Shown here piece by piece: positions 48,654 through 58,005 of a stretch of 64,000 nucleotides of DNA; the stretch's first letter is position 1; every line of letters starts with the position of its first letter. A program made the translations under genes and the position numbers. The DNA is from Nonomuraea sediminis (GTDB lineage Bacteria; Actinomycetota; Actinomycetes; Streptosporangiales; Streptosporangiaceae): the NCBI RefSeq assembly GCF_018531495.1, contig NZ_JAHDTI010000010.1, forward strand, positions 310,001 through 374,000, written 5' to 3'. The notes under the pieces were generated by a model. The model had not been told where the DNA came from. It worked only from the letters and a program-made list of their open reading frames with translations, and did not search any database.

Positions 48654-49017
48654 CAGCCTCCCCAGGAACCCGGCTTTCGCCCAGGCCGTGTCGGTGCAGA
48701 ACCCGGGGACGCTGATCTACGTGGGCGGCCAGAACGGCATCGGCGCCGACGGCGAGCTGGTCGGCGCCGATCTGGCCTCCCAGGCCGAGCAGGCGCTCAG
48801 GAACGTCCTGGCGGCCCTGGAGGCGGCAGGGGCCAGGCAGGAGAACGTGCTCAAGCTGACGGTGCACGTGGTCCAGGGCCACCCCGTCGAGGAGGCGTTC
48901 GGCGCCGCGCAGAAGGTGTGGGGCACGAACGCCACCGCGGTCACCGTCCTGGTGGTCGCGGGCCTGGCCAACCCGGCTTTCCTGATCGAGGTCGACGCGG
49001 TGGCCGCGGTCGCGTGA
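48628..49017 (+). CDS. RidA-like protein lacking the key arginine
   Basis: A 129-residue YjgF/RidA-fold protein (IYVGGQNGIGADGELVGADLASQAEQALRNVLAALEAAGA). Classical RidA enzymes deaminate reactive enamines with an Arg before the V-V strand (PARS-type motif). Here that segment reads TNATAVTVLVVAGLANPAFLIEVDA, without Arg, so it belongs to the Rid branches of unknown activity. It starts inside the kinase gene by 26 bases and ends 27 bases from the convergent glpD stop. It may have a role in amino-sugar handling, but this is only suggested by position. Confidence 0.82.
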   Translation: MNIKHINPDSLPRNPAFAQAVSVQNPGTLIYVGGQNGIGADGELVGADLASQAEQALRNVLAALEAAGARQENVLKLTVHVVQGHPVEEAFGAAQKVWGTNATAVTVLVVAGLANPAFLIEVDAVAAVA

Positions 49018-49044
49018 TCCCCGTCGCCCGCCCGATCGCCCGCG

Positions 49045-50595
49045 TCAGGGGGCGCCGAGGATCCCGCTGACCCTGTCGCAGACGTCGGGGGTGTCCAGGC
49101 CGCGCACGGTGAGCGTGGTGCGCCGCCGTGCCACGTCGTCGACGGTGACGGCCCACTCGTGGTCGCGGGCGTAGACGACCTGAGCCCAGATGTCGGGGCC
49201 GTCGGGGTGGATGCGCTCGCCCAGCGCGGGGTCGTCGCGGATGAGGCGGGCCAGGTCGAGCGCGATCGAGCCGTAGTGGGCGGCCAGGTGGCGCGCGACC
49301 AGCGGGTCCATGCGGTGGCCCGGCTCACGGTCGCTCCACAGCCGCAGCGCCACCGCGTCGGGGCTGGCCAGTCCTGGCAGCGGCATCGCGGGCAGTATCG
49401 AGGCCAGGTCGTCGCCCAGCGGGCGTCCCGGCAGGTGGGCCAGCGTGTCCAGGACGAGCTTGCCGATGTGCCGGTACGTCGTCCACTTGCCGCCTGCGAC
49501 CGACAGCATGCCGCCCTTGCCGCGGCTCAGCAGCGTCTCGCGCTTGGCCGCCGCGACCGACCTCGGCCCGCCCGGCAGCACCCGCAGCCCGGCGAAGGCG
49601 TAGGTGAGGTCGTCCCGCTTCAACCCCTGTACGGCGTGCCCTGCCTCGTCCAGGATCTGGGCGATGTCGGCGTCCGTGGCGCGCACCTGGGCCGGGTCGC
49701 CCTCGTAGGCCTCGTCGGTGGTGCCGAGCAGCAGGTGGTCCTCCCACGGGATGGCGAACGACACCCGGTACTTGTCGATGGGGATCGTCAGCGCCGCCTT
49801 CCACGGCTCGCCGCGGCGCATCACCAGGTGGGCGCCCTTGGACAGGCGGATGCTGGGCGCGGCGGCCGGGTCCTCCATCCGGCGCAGGTGGTCCAGCCAC
49901 GGGCCGGTGGCGTTGAGCACGAGCCGCGCGGCGACCCCGAACTCCGTGCCGTCGCAGCGGTCACGCAGGTCGGCGCCGGTCACCGTACCCGAGGTCAGGC
50001 GCAGGCCGACCACCTCGGCGTGGTTGAGCACGACCGCGCCGGCGTCGACGGCGGCGCGGACGGTCATGACCGCGACCCGGCTGTCGTTCATCTGGTGGTC
50101 GCCGTAGACCGCGGCCGCGCGCAGGCCCTCGGCGCGCAGCGCGGGCACCTTGGCCAGGGCCTGCTGCGGGGTGATGACGCGGCCCACGCCGTCGCCGAAC
50201 ACCGACAGCGCCGAATACAGGAACACCCCGGCGCCCAGCTTGGCGGCGCCGTGCGGGCCCCCGCGGTAGACCGGCACGACGAAGCTGAGCGGTTTGACCA
50301 GGTGCGGGGCGATGTCGGCGGCCAGGGCGCGGCGCTCGCGGTGGTTCTCGGCGACCAGCTTGACGTTGCCGGTCTGCAGGTAGCGCAGGCCGCCGTGGAC
50401 GAGCTTGGAGGAGGCGCTGGAGGTGGCGCCGGCGAAGTCGCCGGCCTCCACCATGGCCACGCGCAGCCCGGCCTGTGCGGCCATCCAGGCGACCGAGGTG
50501 CCGAGGATGCCGCCGCCGATGACGAGCAGGTCGTAGGTGGTCCGCGTCAGCTCCTCGCGCGTGGCGGCCCGGTTGTCGAGGGTGGCGATCGTCAT
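49045..50595 (-). CDS. glpD: Glycerol-3-phosphate dehydrogenase (FAD)
   Basis: A 516-residue aerobic G3P dehydrogenase that oxidises glycerol-3-phosphate to dihydroxyacetone phosphate and passes electrons to quinone at the membrane. The FAD motif is VIGGGILGTSVAWMAAQAGL; SSASSKLVHGGLRYLQTGNVKLVAE and SVAGGKWTTYRHIGKLVLD are family hallmarks. ATG 50595 overlaps the glpK stop (ATGA), so both are coupled. It should be controlled with glpK by the IclR-family regulator through the operator at 52069. Confidence 0.95.
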   Translation of the reverse strand: MTIATLDNRAATREELTRTTYDLLVIGGGILGTSVAWMAAQAGLRVAMVEAGDFAGATSSASSKLVHGGLRYLQTGNVKLVAENHRERRALAADIAPHLVKPLSFVVPVYRGGPHGAAKLGAGVFLYSALSVFGDGVGRVITPQQALAKVPALRAEGLRAAAVYGDHQMNDSRVAVMTVRAAVDAGAVVLNHAEVVGLRLTSGTVTGADLRDRCDGTEFGVAARLVLNATGPWLDHLRRMEDPAAAPSIRLSKGAHLVMRRGEPWKAALTIPIDKYRVSFAIPWEDHLLLGTTDEAYEGDPAQVRATDADIAQILDEAGHAVQGLKRDDLTYAFAGLRVLPGGPRSVAAAKRETLLSRGKGGMLSVAGGKWTTYRHIGKLVLDTLAHLPGRPLGDDLASILPAMPLPGLASPDAVALRLWSDREPGHRMDPLVARHLAAHYGSIALDLARLIRDDPALGERIHPDGPDIWAQVVYARDHEWAVTVDDVARRRTTLTVRGLDTPDVCDRVSGILGAP

Positions 50596-52046
50596 GTGGT
50601 GCTCCAGTCGAGGGTGCGTTCGACGGCCTTGCGCCAGTTGGCGTACTCCCTGTCCCTGGCCTCCGTGGTGATCCGCGGACGCCATTCCGCGGCCTTGTGC
50701 CAGTTGGCCCGCAACGCGCCTGTGTCGGGCCAGTACCCGGTGGCCAGGCCCGCGGCGTAGGCGGCGCCCAGGCAGGTGGTCTCGGCCACCATCGGGCGCA
50801 CCACGGGCACGTCGAGCACGTCGGCCAGCGTCTGCATGAGCAGGTTGTTGGCGGTCATGCCGCCGTCGGCGCGCAGCGAGGTCAGCGCGATGCCCGCGTC
50901 GGCGTTCATCGCGTCGACGACCTCGCGGGTCTGCCAGGCGGTGGCCTCGAGCACGGCCCGCGCGATGTGCCCCTTGGTGACGAAGCCGGTCAGCCCGGCG
51001 ATCACTCCTCGCGCGTCGCTGCGCCAATGCGGCGCGAACAGACCGGAGAAGGCCGGCACGAAGTAGCAGCCGCCGTTGTCCTCCACGGTCCTGGCCAGCG
51101 TCTCGATCTCGGCCGCGCTGGAGATCAGGCCCAGGTTGTCGCGCAGCCACTGCACCAGCGAGCCGGTGACAGCGATGGCGCCCTCCAGCGCGTAGGTGGC
51201 CGGGGCGTCGCCGATCTGGTAGCCGACCGTGGTCAGCAGGCCGTGCTTGGAGGTGACCGGCTCCGCGCCGGTGTTCATCAGCAGGAAGCTGCCGGACCCG
51301 TAGGTGCTCTTCGTCTCGCCCGGCGCGAAGCAGGTCTGGCCGAACAGCGCCGCCTGCTGGTCGCCCAGCGCCGCCGCCACCGGCACCTTCTCGAAGTGCC
51401 CGTAGATCTCGGCCGACGGCCGGATCTCGGGCAGCATCGCGCGCGGCACGCCGAGCACGTCGAGCAGGTCGTCGTCCCAGGCGAGGGTGTGGATGTTCAT
51501 CAGCAGGGTGCGGCTGGCGTTGGTGACGTCGGTGACGTGCCGCCCGGTCAGCTTCCAGATCAGCCAGCTGTCCATGGTGCCGAACAGCACCTCGCCCCGC
51601 TCGGCCCGCTCGCGCAGCCCGGGCGTCTCCTCAAGCAGCCAGCGGATCTTCGGCCCGGAGAAGTAGGTGGTCAGCGGCAGCCCGGCCTTCTGGCGGAACA
51701 GCTGCTCGTGTCCTGCCAGGCCGCGCACGAGGGCGTCGGTGCGGGTGTCCTGCCAGACGATCGCGTTGGTCACCGGCTCGCCGGTGGCCCGGTCCCACAG
51801 CACGGTGGTCTCGCGCTGGTTGGTGATGCCGAGCGCGGCGATCTGCCCGAAGTCGTCCACGGCCTGCCGCATGACGTCCTGGACGGCCTGCCAGATCTCG
51901 GCGGCGTCGTGCTCGACCCAGCCGGGGCGGGGGAAGATCTGCCGGTGCTCGCGCTGCGCGACGGAGACGATCCGACCTGCCTGATCGAAGACCATGCACC
52001 GGCTGGACGTGGTGCCCTGGTCGATGGCGGCGACGTACTGCGGCAC
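50592..52046 (-). CDS. glpK: Glycerol kinase
   Basis: A 484-residue FGGY-family kinase. It phosphorylates glycerol to sn-glycerol-3-phosphate with ATP. IDQGTTSSRCMVFD is the phosphate 1 motif, GITNQRETTVLWDR the glycerol-site region, PVAAALGDQQAALFGQ a family signature and LRADGGMTANNLLMQ the adenosine motif. GTG 52046 is the start. No glycerol facilitator gene is adjacent, so glycerol entry relies on diffusion or a distant glpF. A 17-bp palindrome lies 23 bases upstream. glpD overlaps its stop. Confidence 0.96.
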   Translation of the reverse strand: MPQYVAAIDQGTTSSRCMVFDQAGRIVSVAQREHRQIFPRPGWVEHDAAEIWQAVQDVMRQAVDDFGQIAALGITNQRETTVLWDRATGEPVTNAIVWQDTRTDALVRGLAGHEQLFRQKAGLPLTTYFSGPKIRWLLEETPGLRERAERGEVLFGTMDSWLIWKLTGRHVTDVTNASRTLLMNIHTLAWDDDLLDVLGVPRAMLPEIRPSAEIYGHFEKVPVAAALGDQQAALFGQTCFAPGETKSTYGSGSFLLMNTGAEPVTSKHGLLTTVGYQIGDAPATYALEGAIAVTGSLVQWLRDNLGLISSAAEIETLARTVEDNGGCYFVPAFSGLFAPHWRSDARGVIAGLTGFVTKGHIARAVLEATAWQTREVVDAMNADAGIALTSLRADGGMTANNLLMQTLADVLDVPVVRPMVAETTCLGAAYAAGLATGYWPDTGALRANWHKAAEWRPRITTEARDREYANWRKAVERTLDWSTT

Positions 52047-52068
52047 GGGGGTGTCCTCACTTCACGCG

Positions 52069-52085
52069 GTTCGGGATTCCCGAAC
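52069..52085. promoter_or_regulatory. Glycerol-regulator operator upstream of glpK
   Basis: GTTCGGGATTCCCGAAC is a perfect palindrome of two 8-base arms around T, between the regulator stop and the glpK start. A second copy differing at three or four central bases lies before the regulator gene itself. Shared sites at both genes indicate the adjacent IclR-family protein as the binding factor. Confidence 0.82.
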
Positions 52086-52097
52086 ATAGCTGGTCTG

Positions 52098-52859
52098 TCA
52101 AGAGCGGGATAGGTCGCGGGTGATGGCTCTGGCCGCGTCGCGGACGAAGGAGACCACGTCGATGCGCGGCTCCCCGTCCGTGGTCAGGCGTTCGACGGCG
52201 CCGCGCACGCCGATGGCGCCCACGGTGACGGCGCGGCGGTCGCGGATCGGGGCGGCGATGGAGACCTCGCCCTCCACCAGCTCCTCCACGTCGGCGGCCC
52301 ATCCCCTGCCGCGCACCAGCTCCAGCTCCTTGGCCAGGTCGTCGGCGGTGACCAGGGTGCGGGGGGTGTGCGCGGGCAGCGGGCGGGGCTCGGCCTCGCC
52401 GTACGGGTCGTAGGCGAGCAGGACCTTGCCCAGGGCGCTGGCGTGGGCCGGCAGCAGCGTGCCGACCTGCAGGACCTGCATGCTGTCGTCGGGGCGGAAG
52501 ACGTGGTGGACGACCAGCACCTCGCCCTCGTGCAGGGTGCCGATCCACACGCTCTCCCTGCTGCGGCCGGCCAGCGCGTCGGCCCAGTTGAGCGAGCGGG
52601 TGCGCAGCTCGTTGACGTCGAGGTAGCTGCTGCCCAGGTGCAGCAGCGTGCCGCCGAGCCGGTACTTGCCGGTGATCTCGTCCTGCTCGACGAAGCCGAC
52701 GTGGACCAGCGTGCGCAGGATGCCGTGCAGGGTGCCCTTGGGCAGCCCCATGGCCCTGGCCAGCTCGGCCACCCCCAGCTCGCGCGGCCCCGAGGCGAGC
52801 AGGCGCAGGATGCCCGCGGCCCGCTCCACCGACTGGATCGTCTCTCCCACGCCGCCCAC
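52098..52859 (-). CDS. IclR-family regulator of glycerol genes (GylR/GlpR-like)
   Basis: A 253-residue IclR protein. The winged helix is IQSVERAAGILRLLASGPRELGVAELARAMGLPKGTLHGILRTLVHVGFVEQ, followed by the GAF-like effector domain (LPAHASALGKVLLAYDPYG and SIAAPIRDRRAVTVGAIGVRG). It is upstream of glpK-glpD in the same direction, like gylR of Streptomyces, and probably responds to glycerol-3-phosphate. The start is the GTG at 52859 or 52850; neither has a good ribosome site and a leaderless transcript is possible. A matching operator lies just upstream. Confidence 0.9.
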   Translation of the reverse strand: MGGVGETIQSVERAAGILRLLASGPRELGVAELARAMGLPKGTLHGILRTLVHVGFVEQDEITGKYRLGGTLLHLGSSYLDVNELRTRSLNWADALAGRSRESVWIGTLHEGEVLVVHHVFRPDDSMQVLQVGTLLPAHASALGKVLLAYDPYGEAEPRPLPAHTPRTLVTADDLAKELELVRGRGWAADVEELVEGEVSIAAPIRDRRAVTVGAIGVRGAVERLTTDGEPRIDVVSFVRDAARAITRDLSRS

Positions 52860-52868
52860 TGTAGCGTC

Positions 52869-52885
52869 GTTCGACAATCCCGAAC
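52869..52885. promoter_or_regulatory. Second copy of the glycerol operator before its regulator
   Basis: GTTCGACAATCCCGAAC matches the glpK operator except in its central bases and lies ten bases before the regulator start. It should mediate autoregulation. It is also 30 bases before the divergent SUKH-protein start, which could be affected. Confidence 0.7.
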
Positions 52886-52914
52886 ACCCTTGGCCCGCCG
52901 GTAATGTGCCGGAA

Positions 52915-54501
52915 ATGATCGGCTTAAAGCTGGTACGGCGGGCGCTGCCCCTGATCCTGCTCGCGGGGGCCGCCACGTCGAGCGCGGCGCGGTACGGGGA
53001 CAGCAAGGTGGTCATGTGCAGCTTCGGCGGAGGCGGCGACACGATCTCCATCGACTGTGGGGACCCGAAGGTCGAGGCCGCGATGCGGGCCAGGATTCTC
53101 ACTCCCGACCAGGCCAGGGCAGCCGGATGCAGACCCCTGACGGTTGAGTCCGAGAACGGCACGGAGACGCCCGACCTCCAGCCCTCGTTCGAGCCGACCC
53201 CGACCCCTCCGGTCTCCCCGCGCGTTCTGGACACGGCGGTAGCCGGGCGGGTGAACGCCGCCTGGGACCGGATCGACCGCTGGCTGGGCGCCCACGCCTC
53301 GGCCACCCTGCGCAAACTGCGCTTCCCCGCCACCGGCACGGATCTGGACGGGCTGGAGGAGTATCGGGGGGCCAGGCTGCCCGACGACCTGTACGCCTCG
53401 CTGCTGCGCCATGACGGCGCCGACGGCAACTTCGGTGCCGGGCTCCAGCTGCCGTCCGACGTCGGCCTGGCCGGCGTGCAACACATCTGGACGTTGACCG
53501 AGTACCGGTGCATGGACCTCGTCATGGGCGGCTGGACGGAGGAGGCCGATCCCGACCACGCCAGCCTGATCCCCGTCGGCTCCACCGGCAACGGCACGGA
53601 CCTGTTCATCGACCAGCGCACCGGCCAGGTGGGCGAGCACGCCTACGGCAAGGCGCTCAGCTTCGACGGCCCGATGGGCTGGTCCTCGTACACGGCCCTG
53701 CTGGAGGCCGTGGCCGACTCGCTGGAGCGCGGGGCGAAGCTGCGCGACTGGTATCCGGTCGTGCAGGGCTGCGAACTGCGCTGGGCCACGGCGCCCGCTC
53801 CCCTGCCCGGCGGCTGCGCCGGTGGGCCGCGCCCGACTCTCACTCCGACCCCGACGCCCACCCCCACCGAGACGAAGCTGACCGCCGGGCAGGCCCGCGC
53901 CATGGGCTGCCGTCCCGGCCACCGCGCCCCGGTGGTGCGGACGCCGGGCCGTACCGTGACCTCGCAGGTGGCGGCCGAGTGGCGGCGCATCGAGCGGTGG
54001 CTGGCCCGCGAGGCGCCCAAAACCTACCGCTCGCTGCCCGGCCCCGCCCGCGCCGTGGACATCGCCCGGGTCGAGGCGGCCATGGGCGCCCGCTTCCCCG
54101 ACGACCTGCGCGCCTCGCTGCTGCGCCACGACGGCGGCGGCGAGTTCGGCCCCGAGCCCTTCTACGCGTACATGCCCGTCAAGGCGATGCACGCCGACTG
54201 GAAGATGCTCTGCGACATCATCATCGACGGCGGTGACGACAGCGGGTCCTGGTGGGACGGGCACCTGATCCCGTTCGCCGACTCGGGCGACGGCGGCAAC
54301 CTGTTCCTGGATCCGCGCACCGGCAAGACCGGCGAGTACTACAACGAGGACGGCCTGACGACCGACGGCGACGTGGCCTGGCCCTCCTACCTGGCGCTGC
54401 TGCGCGACACGGCCGCCGCGCTGGAGAGCGGCAGGCCGCTGCGCGGCTGGCGCGCCACGGTCTCTAAAGGTCGCCTGGACTGGAAAGAGGCTCCTCGCTG
54501 A
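52915..54501 (+). CDS. Exported protein with two SMI1/KNR4 (SUKH) domains
   Basis: A 528-residue protein with an N-terminal signal peptide (MIGLKLVRRALPLILLAGAA, cleavage near SSAA). It has two tandem repeats at about 62-290 and 322-525, each starting with LTxxQARAxGCRP, followed by a Pro/Thr linker (PTPTPP, PTPTPTPTPT), the helix WxRIxRWL and a SUKH core: ARLPDDLYASLLRHDGADGNFG with DHASLIPVGSTGNGTDLFIDQRTGQVGEH, and ARFPDDLRASLLRHDGGGEFG with GHLIPFADSGDGGNLFLDPRTGKTGEY. SUKH proteins are usually cytoplasmic immunity or scaffold proteins, so export and duplication are unusual. ATG 52915 fits the signal peptide. Its end overlaps the convergent Lrp gene by 38 bases. Confidence 0.8.
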   Translation: MIGLKLVRRALPLILLAGAATSSAARYGDSKVVMCSFGGGGDTISIDCGDPKVEAAMRARILTPDQARAAGCRPLTVESENGTETPDLQPSFEPTPTPPVSPRVLDTAVAGRVNAAWDRIDRWLGAHASATLRKLRFPATGTDLDGLEEYRGARLPDDLYASLLRHDGADGNFGAGLQLPSDVGLAGVQHIWTLTEYRCMDLVMGGWTEEADPDHASLIPVGSTGNGTDLFIDQRTGQVGEHAYGKALSFDGPMGWSSYTALLEAVADSLERGAKLRDWYPVVQGCELRWATAPAPLPGGCAGGPRPTLTPTPTPTPTETKLTAGQARAMGCRPGHRAPVVRTPGRTVTSQVAAEWRRIERWLAREAPKTYRSLPGPARAVDIARVEAAMGARFPDDLRASLLRHDGGGEFGPEPFYAYMPVKAMHADWKMLCDIIIDGGDDSGSWWDGHLIPFADSGDGGNLFLDPRTGKTGEYYNEDGLTTDGDVAWPSYLALLRDTAAALESGRPLRGWRATVSKGRLDWKEAPR

Positions 54502-54937
54502 GCGAGGGCGGGCGGTGCTCGTACGGCGTGCTCAGCACGACCGTGGTCCGGGTGGACACGTTGGCCGACTCCCGGATCTGCTGCAGCAGCTCCTCCAGCG
54601 CGACCGGCGAGGCCACCCGCACCTTGAGGATGTAGCTCTCGTCGCCGGCCACGCTGTGGCAGGCCTCGATGGAGCTCAGGTGCGCCAGACGGTCGGGGGC
54701 GTCGTCGGGCGCGGCCGGGTCGATCGGCTTGATCGACACGAACGCGGTCATCGGCAGCCCGACCGCGTCGTGGTCGATGATGGCGGCGTAGCCGCGCAGG
54801 ACGCCGCGCTTCTCCAGGCGGCGCACCCGCTGGTGCACCGCGGAGACCGACAGGCCCGTCTCCTTGGCCAGGTCGGTGAAGCTCATCCGGCCGTCCTCGG
54901 CCAGCAGCGTGACGATCCGGCGGTCGATCTCCTCCAT
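54464..54937 (-). CDS. Lrp/AsnC-family transcriptional regulator
   Basis: A 157-residue Lrp/AsnC regulator. The HTH is IDRRIVTLLAEDGRMSFTDLAKETGLSVSAVHQRVRRLEKRGVLRGYAAIID, and the RAM ligand domain follows (ACHSVAGDESYILKVRVASPVALEELLQQIRE). It probably binds an amino acid and works as an octamer. It begins 23 bases before the end of the GTPase gene upstream on the same strand; the link between them may be incidental. Its last 38 bases overlap the convergent SUKH gene, an unusual antisense overlap of coding regions. Confidence 0.92.
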   Translation of the reverse strand: MEEIDRRIVTLLAEDGRMSFTDLAKETGLSVSAVHQRVRRLEKRGVLRGYAAIIDHDAVGLPMTAFVSIKPIDPAAPDDAPDRLAHLSSIEACHSVAGDESYILKVRVASPVALEELLQQIRESANVSTRTTVVLSTPYEHRPPSLSEEPLSSPGDL

Positions 54938-54960
54938 CGGTCAAAAATAGCCGGTCATGG

Positions 54961-55554
54961 TCACGACATGGTCCCGACCGGCTGGGCCCCCATCCGCATG
55001 GCGTGCTCCACGAGCGTGATGAGGACCTCCCTGCCCGAGTCGCGCCTGCGGGCGTCGCAGAGCACGATCGGGACCTCGGGATCCAGCTCCAGCGCCTTGC
55101 GCACCTCACCGACGGTGAACGGGCGGGCGCCGTCGAAGCAGTTCAGCGCGACCACGAACGGCGTCTCGCGGCGCTCGAAGTAGTCGATGGAGGGGAAGCA
55201 GTCGGCCAGCCGGCGGGTGTCGGCCAGCACGATCGCGCCGAGCGCGCCCATGGCCAGCTCGTCCCACACGAACCAGAAGCGCTCCTGGCCGGGCGTGCCG
55301 AACAGGTACAGCATGTAGTCGTCGCGGATGGTGATCCGGCCGAAATCCATGACGACCGTGGTCGTCGGCTTGCCCTCGACGCCGTACAGGTCGTCGATGT
55401 GGACGCCCGCGTGCGTGAGCGCCTCCTCAGTGCGCAGGGGGCGGGTCTCCGACACGGCTCCGACCATGGTGGTCTTCCCCGCGCCGAACCCCCCGGCGAC
55501 CAAAATCTTGATCGCGGTCGGCAACCGCCAGCGATCAGAGCGACCGAAGTCCAT
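54961..55554 (-). CDS. Conservon-type (CvnD-like) small GTPase, without its partners
   Basis: A 197-residue GTPase of the MglA/CvnD group. G1 is GGFGAGKTT at residues 21-29, G3 is FGTPGQERF and G4 is LNCFDGA; DLYGVEGKPTTTVVMDFGR covers switch I. In conservons this GTPase follows a membrane histidine-kinase-like protein, a Roadblock/LC7 protein and a DUF742 protein. None of these is encoded here. Upstream on the same strand, 283 bases away, is a terpene-synthase-like gene. Its function may be signalling or polarity; the missing partners may be encoded elsewhere. Confidence 0.9.
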   Translation of the reverse strand: MDFGRSDRWRLPTAIKILVAGGFGAGKTTMVGAVSETRPLRTEEALTHAGVHIDDLYGVEGKPTTTVVMDFGRITIRDDYMLYLFGTPGQERFWFVWDELAMGALGAIVLADTRRLADCFPSIDYFERRETPFVVALNCFDGARPFTVGEVRKALELDPEVPIVLCDARRRDSGREVLITLVEHAMRMGAQPVGTMS

Positions 55555-55837
55555 CGAGCACCGCCCTGTTCCCTTCGCGGTCGTGCCCGTAAGCCGTGCC
55601 GCGCGTGCACAATCCGCCTTGAGGAGCCACGGTCAGTGGAACATGTCAAGGCGCAGAGAAAAGGTCAATCCACCTACCTGGCAACGAGACACCCTAGCAA
55701 CGCCACAAATTCCACTCAAGCCGCAATCCATCTCAGGAAGCAATATGTCATAGTTTGTCACGCGTAGCACCCTTATTCGCCCAGCTCTCACCGGATTGTC
55801 AAGGCTTCTGTCAACCCTTCGGCACGGTCCGTTACAT

Positions 55838-56689
55838 CTAGCCCGAAATCCCGTGGTACCCGGCGTTGAAGCCGATCTGACGGCGCAGGTAGGCGGCCGT
55901 CCGCGGGCTGCCCTCCCCTATCGGCGCGAGCAGGTCGCCCGCCTCGCGCGCCAGCCTGGCCATCGTCTCGCCCACCTCCGCCCGGCTGACGCCCAGCATG
56001 AGCACGTTGAGATCGCCCCAGCTCACCGCCCGCCGGTAGGTGGCGATGTCGGCCAGCAGGTGCAGGTAGCGCTGCACGTGCGCGCTGGCCTCGCGCAGCT
56101 CGGCCAGGTGCCGGCGCGCCCAGAAGTCACCGGCGTAGATCCAGTGCGAGACGTCCACGAAGCACGTCCCGCGGCTGTCGGCGTTGTCCAGGTAACGGGC
56201 GAACGACGGCACCGCCCGGGTGTCGCGCCAGGACCAGGCGCGCGTCATGGCCTCCATCATCCTGGCCAGCTGGTCGCGCCACAGCGGGCGCAGCGCCTCG
56301 AACTCCCTGACCGTGGCCAGCTCGTCGCGCAGGTCGGCCAGGAACCGGGTCACGGCCGCGTGCGGGGTGGCACCGTCGGCCACGGCCAGGCACTCCTCGG
56401 CCAGCGCCACCACGGTGCGCCGCCCGGTGGAGGTGCGGTCGACCATCCGCCCGACGGCCAGCACCCACAGCGCCGCCCGGTTGGCCACCCGCAGGCGCTG
56501 GGCCGTCGCCCACGGGGCACTGAAGGCGCCCGTGAGCGACAGCGTGGTGTAGAGCTCGGCGTCGAAGGCGCCCGGGGGGAACAGCTCGCCGTACATCTGG
56601 GCACATTGCCGCAGATCCCTGCCGCACTCGGCGGCCAGCGCGCACGTGCTGCCGAGTTCGAACGCCTCGGTCAGCTCGTCGTCCGGCAT
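55838..56689 (-). CDS. Terpene-synthase-like protein with degraded metal motifs
   Basis: A 283-residue all-helical protein with the layout of bacterial class I terpene synthases: YTTLSLTGAFSAPWATAQRLRVANRAALWVLAVGRMVD in the first half and LHLLADIATYRRAVSWGDLNVLML in the second. At the aspartate-rich site (normally DDxxD/E) only VGRMVD is found at 79-84. At the NSE site (normally NDxxSxxxE) residues 213-221 read ADIATYRRA, without Asn or Glu. It is therefore unlikely to ionise prenyl diphosphates by the usual mechanism. It may be a non-catalytic relative, or use a different chemistry. The family assignment is by eye. Confidence 0.6.
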   Translation of the reverse strand: MPDDELTEAFELGSTCALAAECGRDLRQCAQMYGELFPPGAFDAELYTTLSLTGAFSAPWATAQRLRVANRAALWVLAVGRMVDRTSTGRRTVVALAEECLAVADGATPHAAVTRFLADLRDELATVREFEALRPLWRDQLARMMEAMTRAWSWRDTRAVPSFARYLDNADSRGTCFVDVSHWIYAGDFWARRHLAELREASAHVQRYLHLLADIATYRRAVSWGDLNVLMLGVSRAEVGETMARLAREAGDLLAPIGEGSPRTAAYLRRQIGFNAGYHGISG

Positions 56690-56816
56690 CCTAGGGCCGC
56701 TCGATCGGCTCGCGGACCATGGGCGACGCCCCCAAGTAACCCGAATAATCCAGCTATTGCCGAATTCTCACATGATCACGTGGGTCCGATCAAGATCCCA
56801 GTCAGCCCGTTGACCG

Positions 56817-57962
<1,146 letters not shown>

Positions 57963-58005
57963 CGAGAGAAACTCCTCATGAGAGTGTGGGTGCCCACGAT
58001 TCTGC

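Noticed and set aside
55555..55837. A missing conservon gene (Roadblock or DUF742) in the gap beside the GTPase
   Set aside because: Frames here are short, lack the family motifs, and the stretch is AT-rich intergenic-looking sequence.
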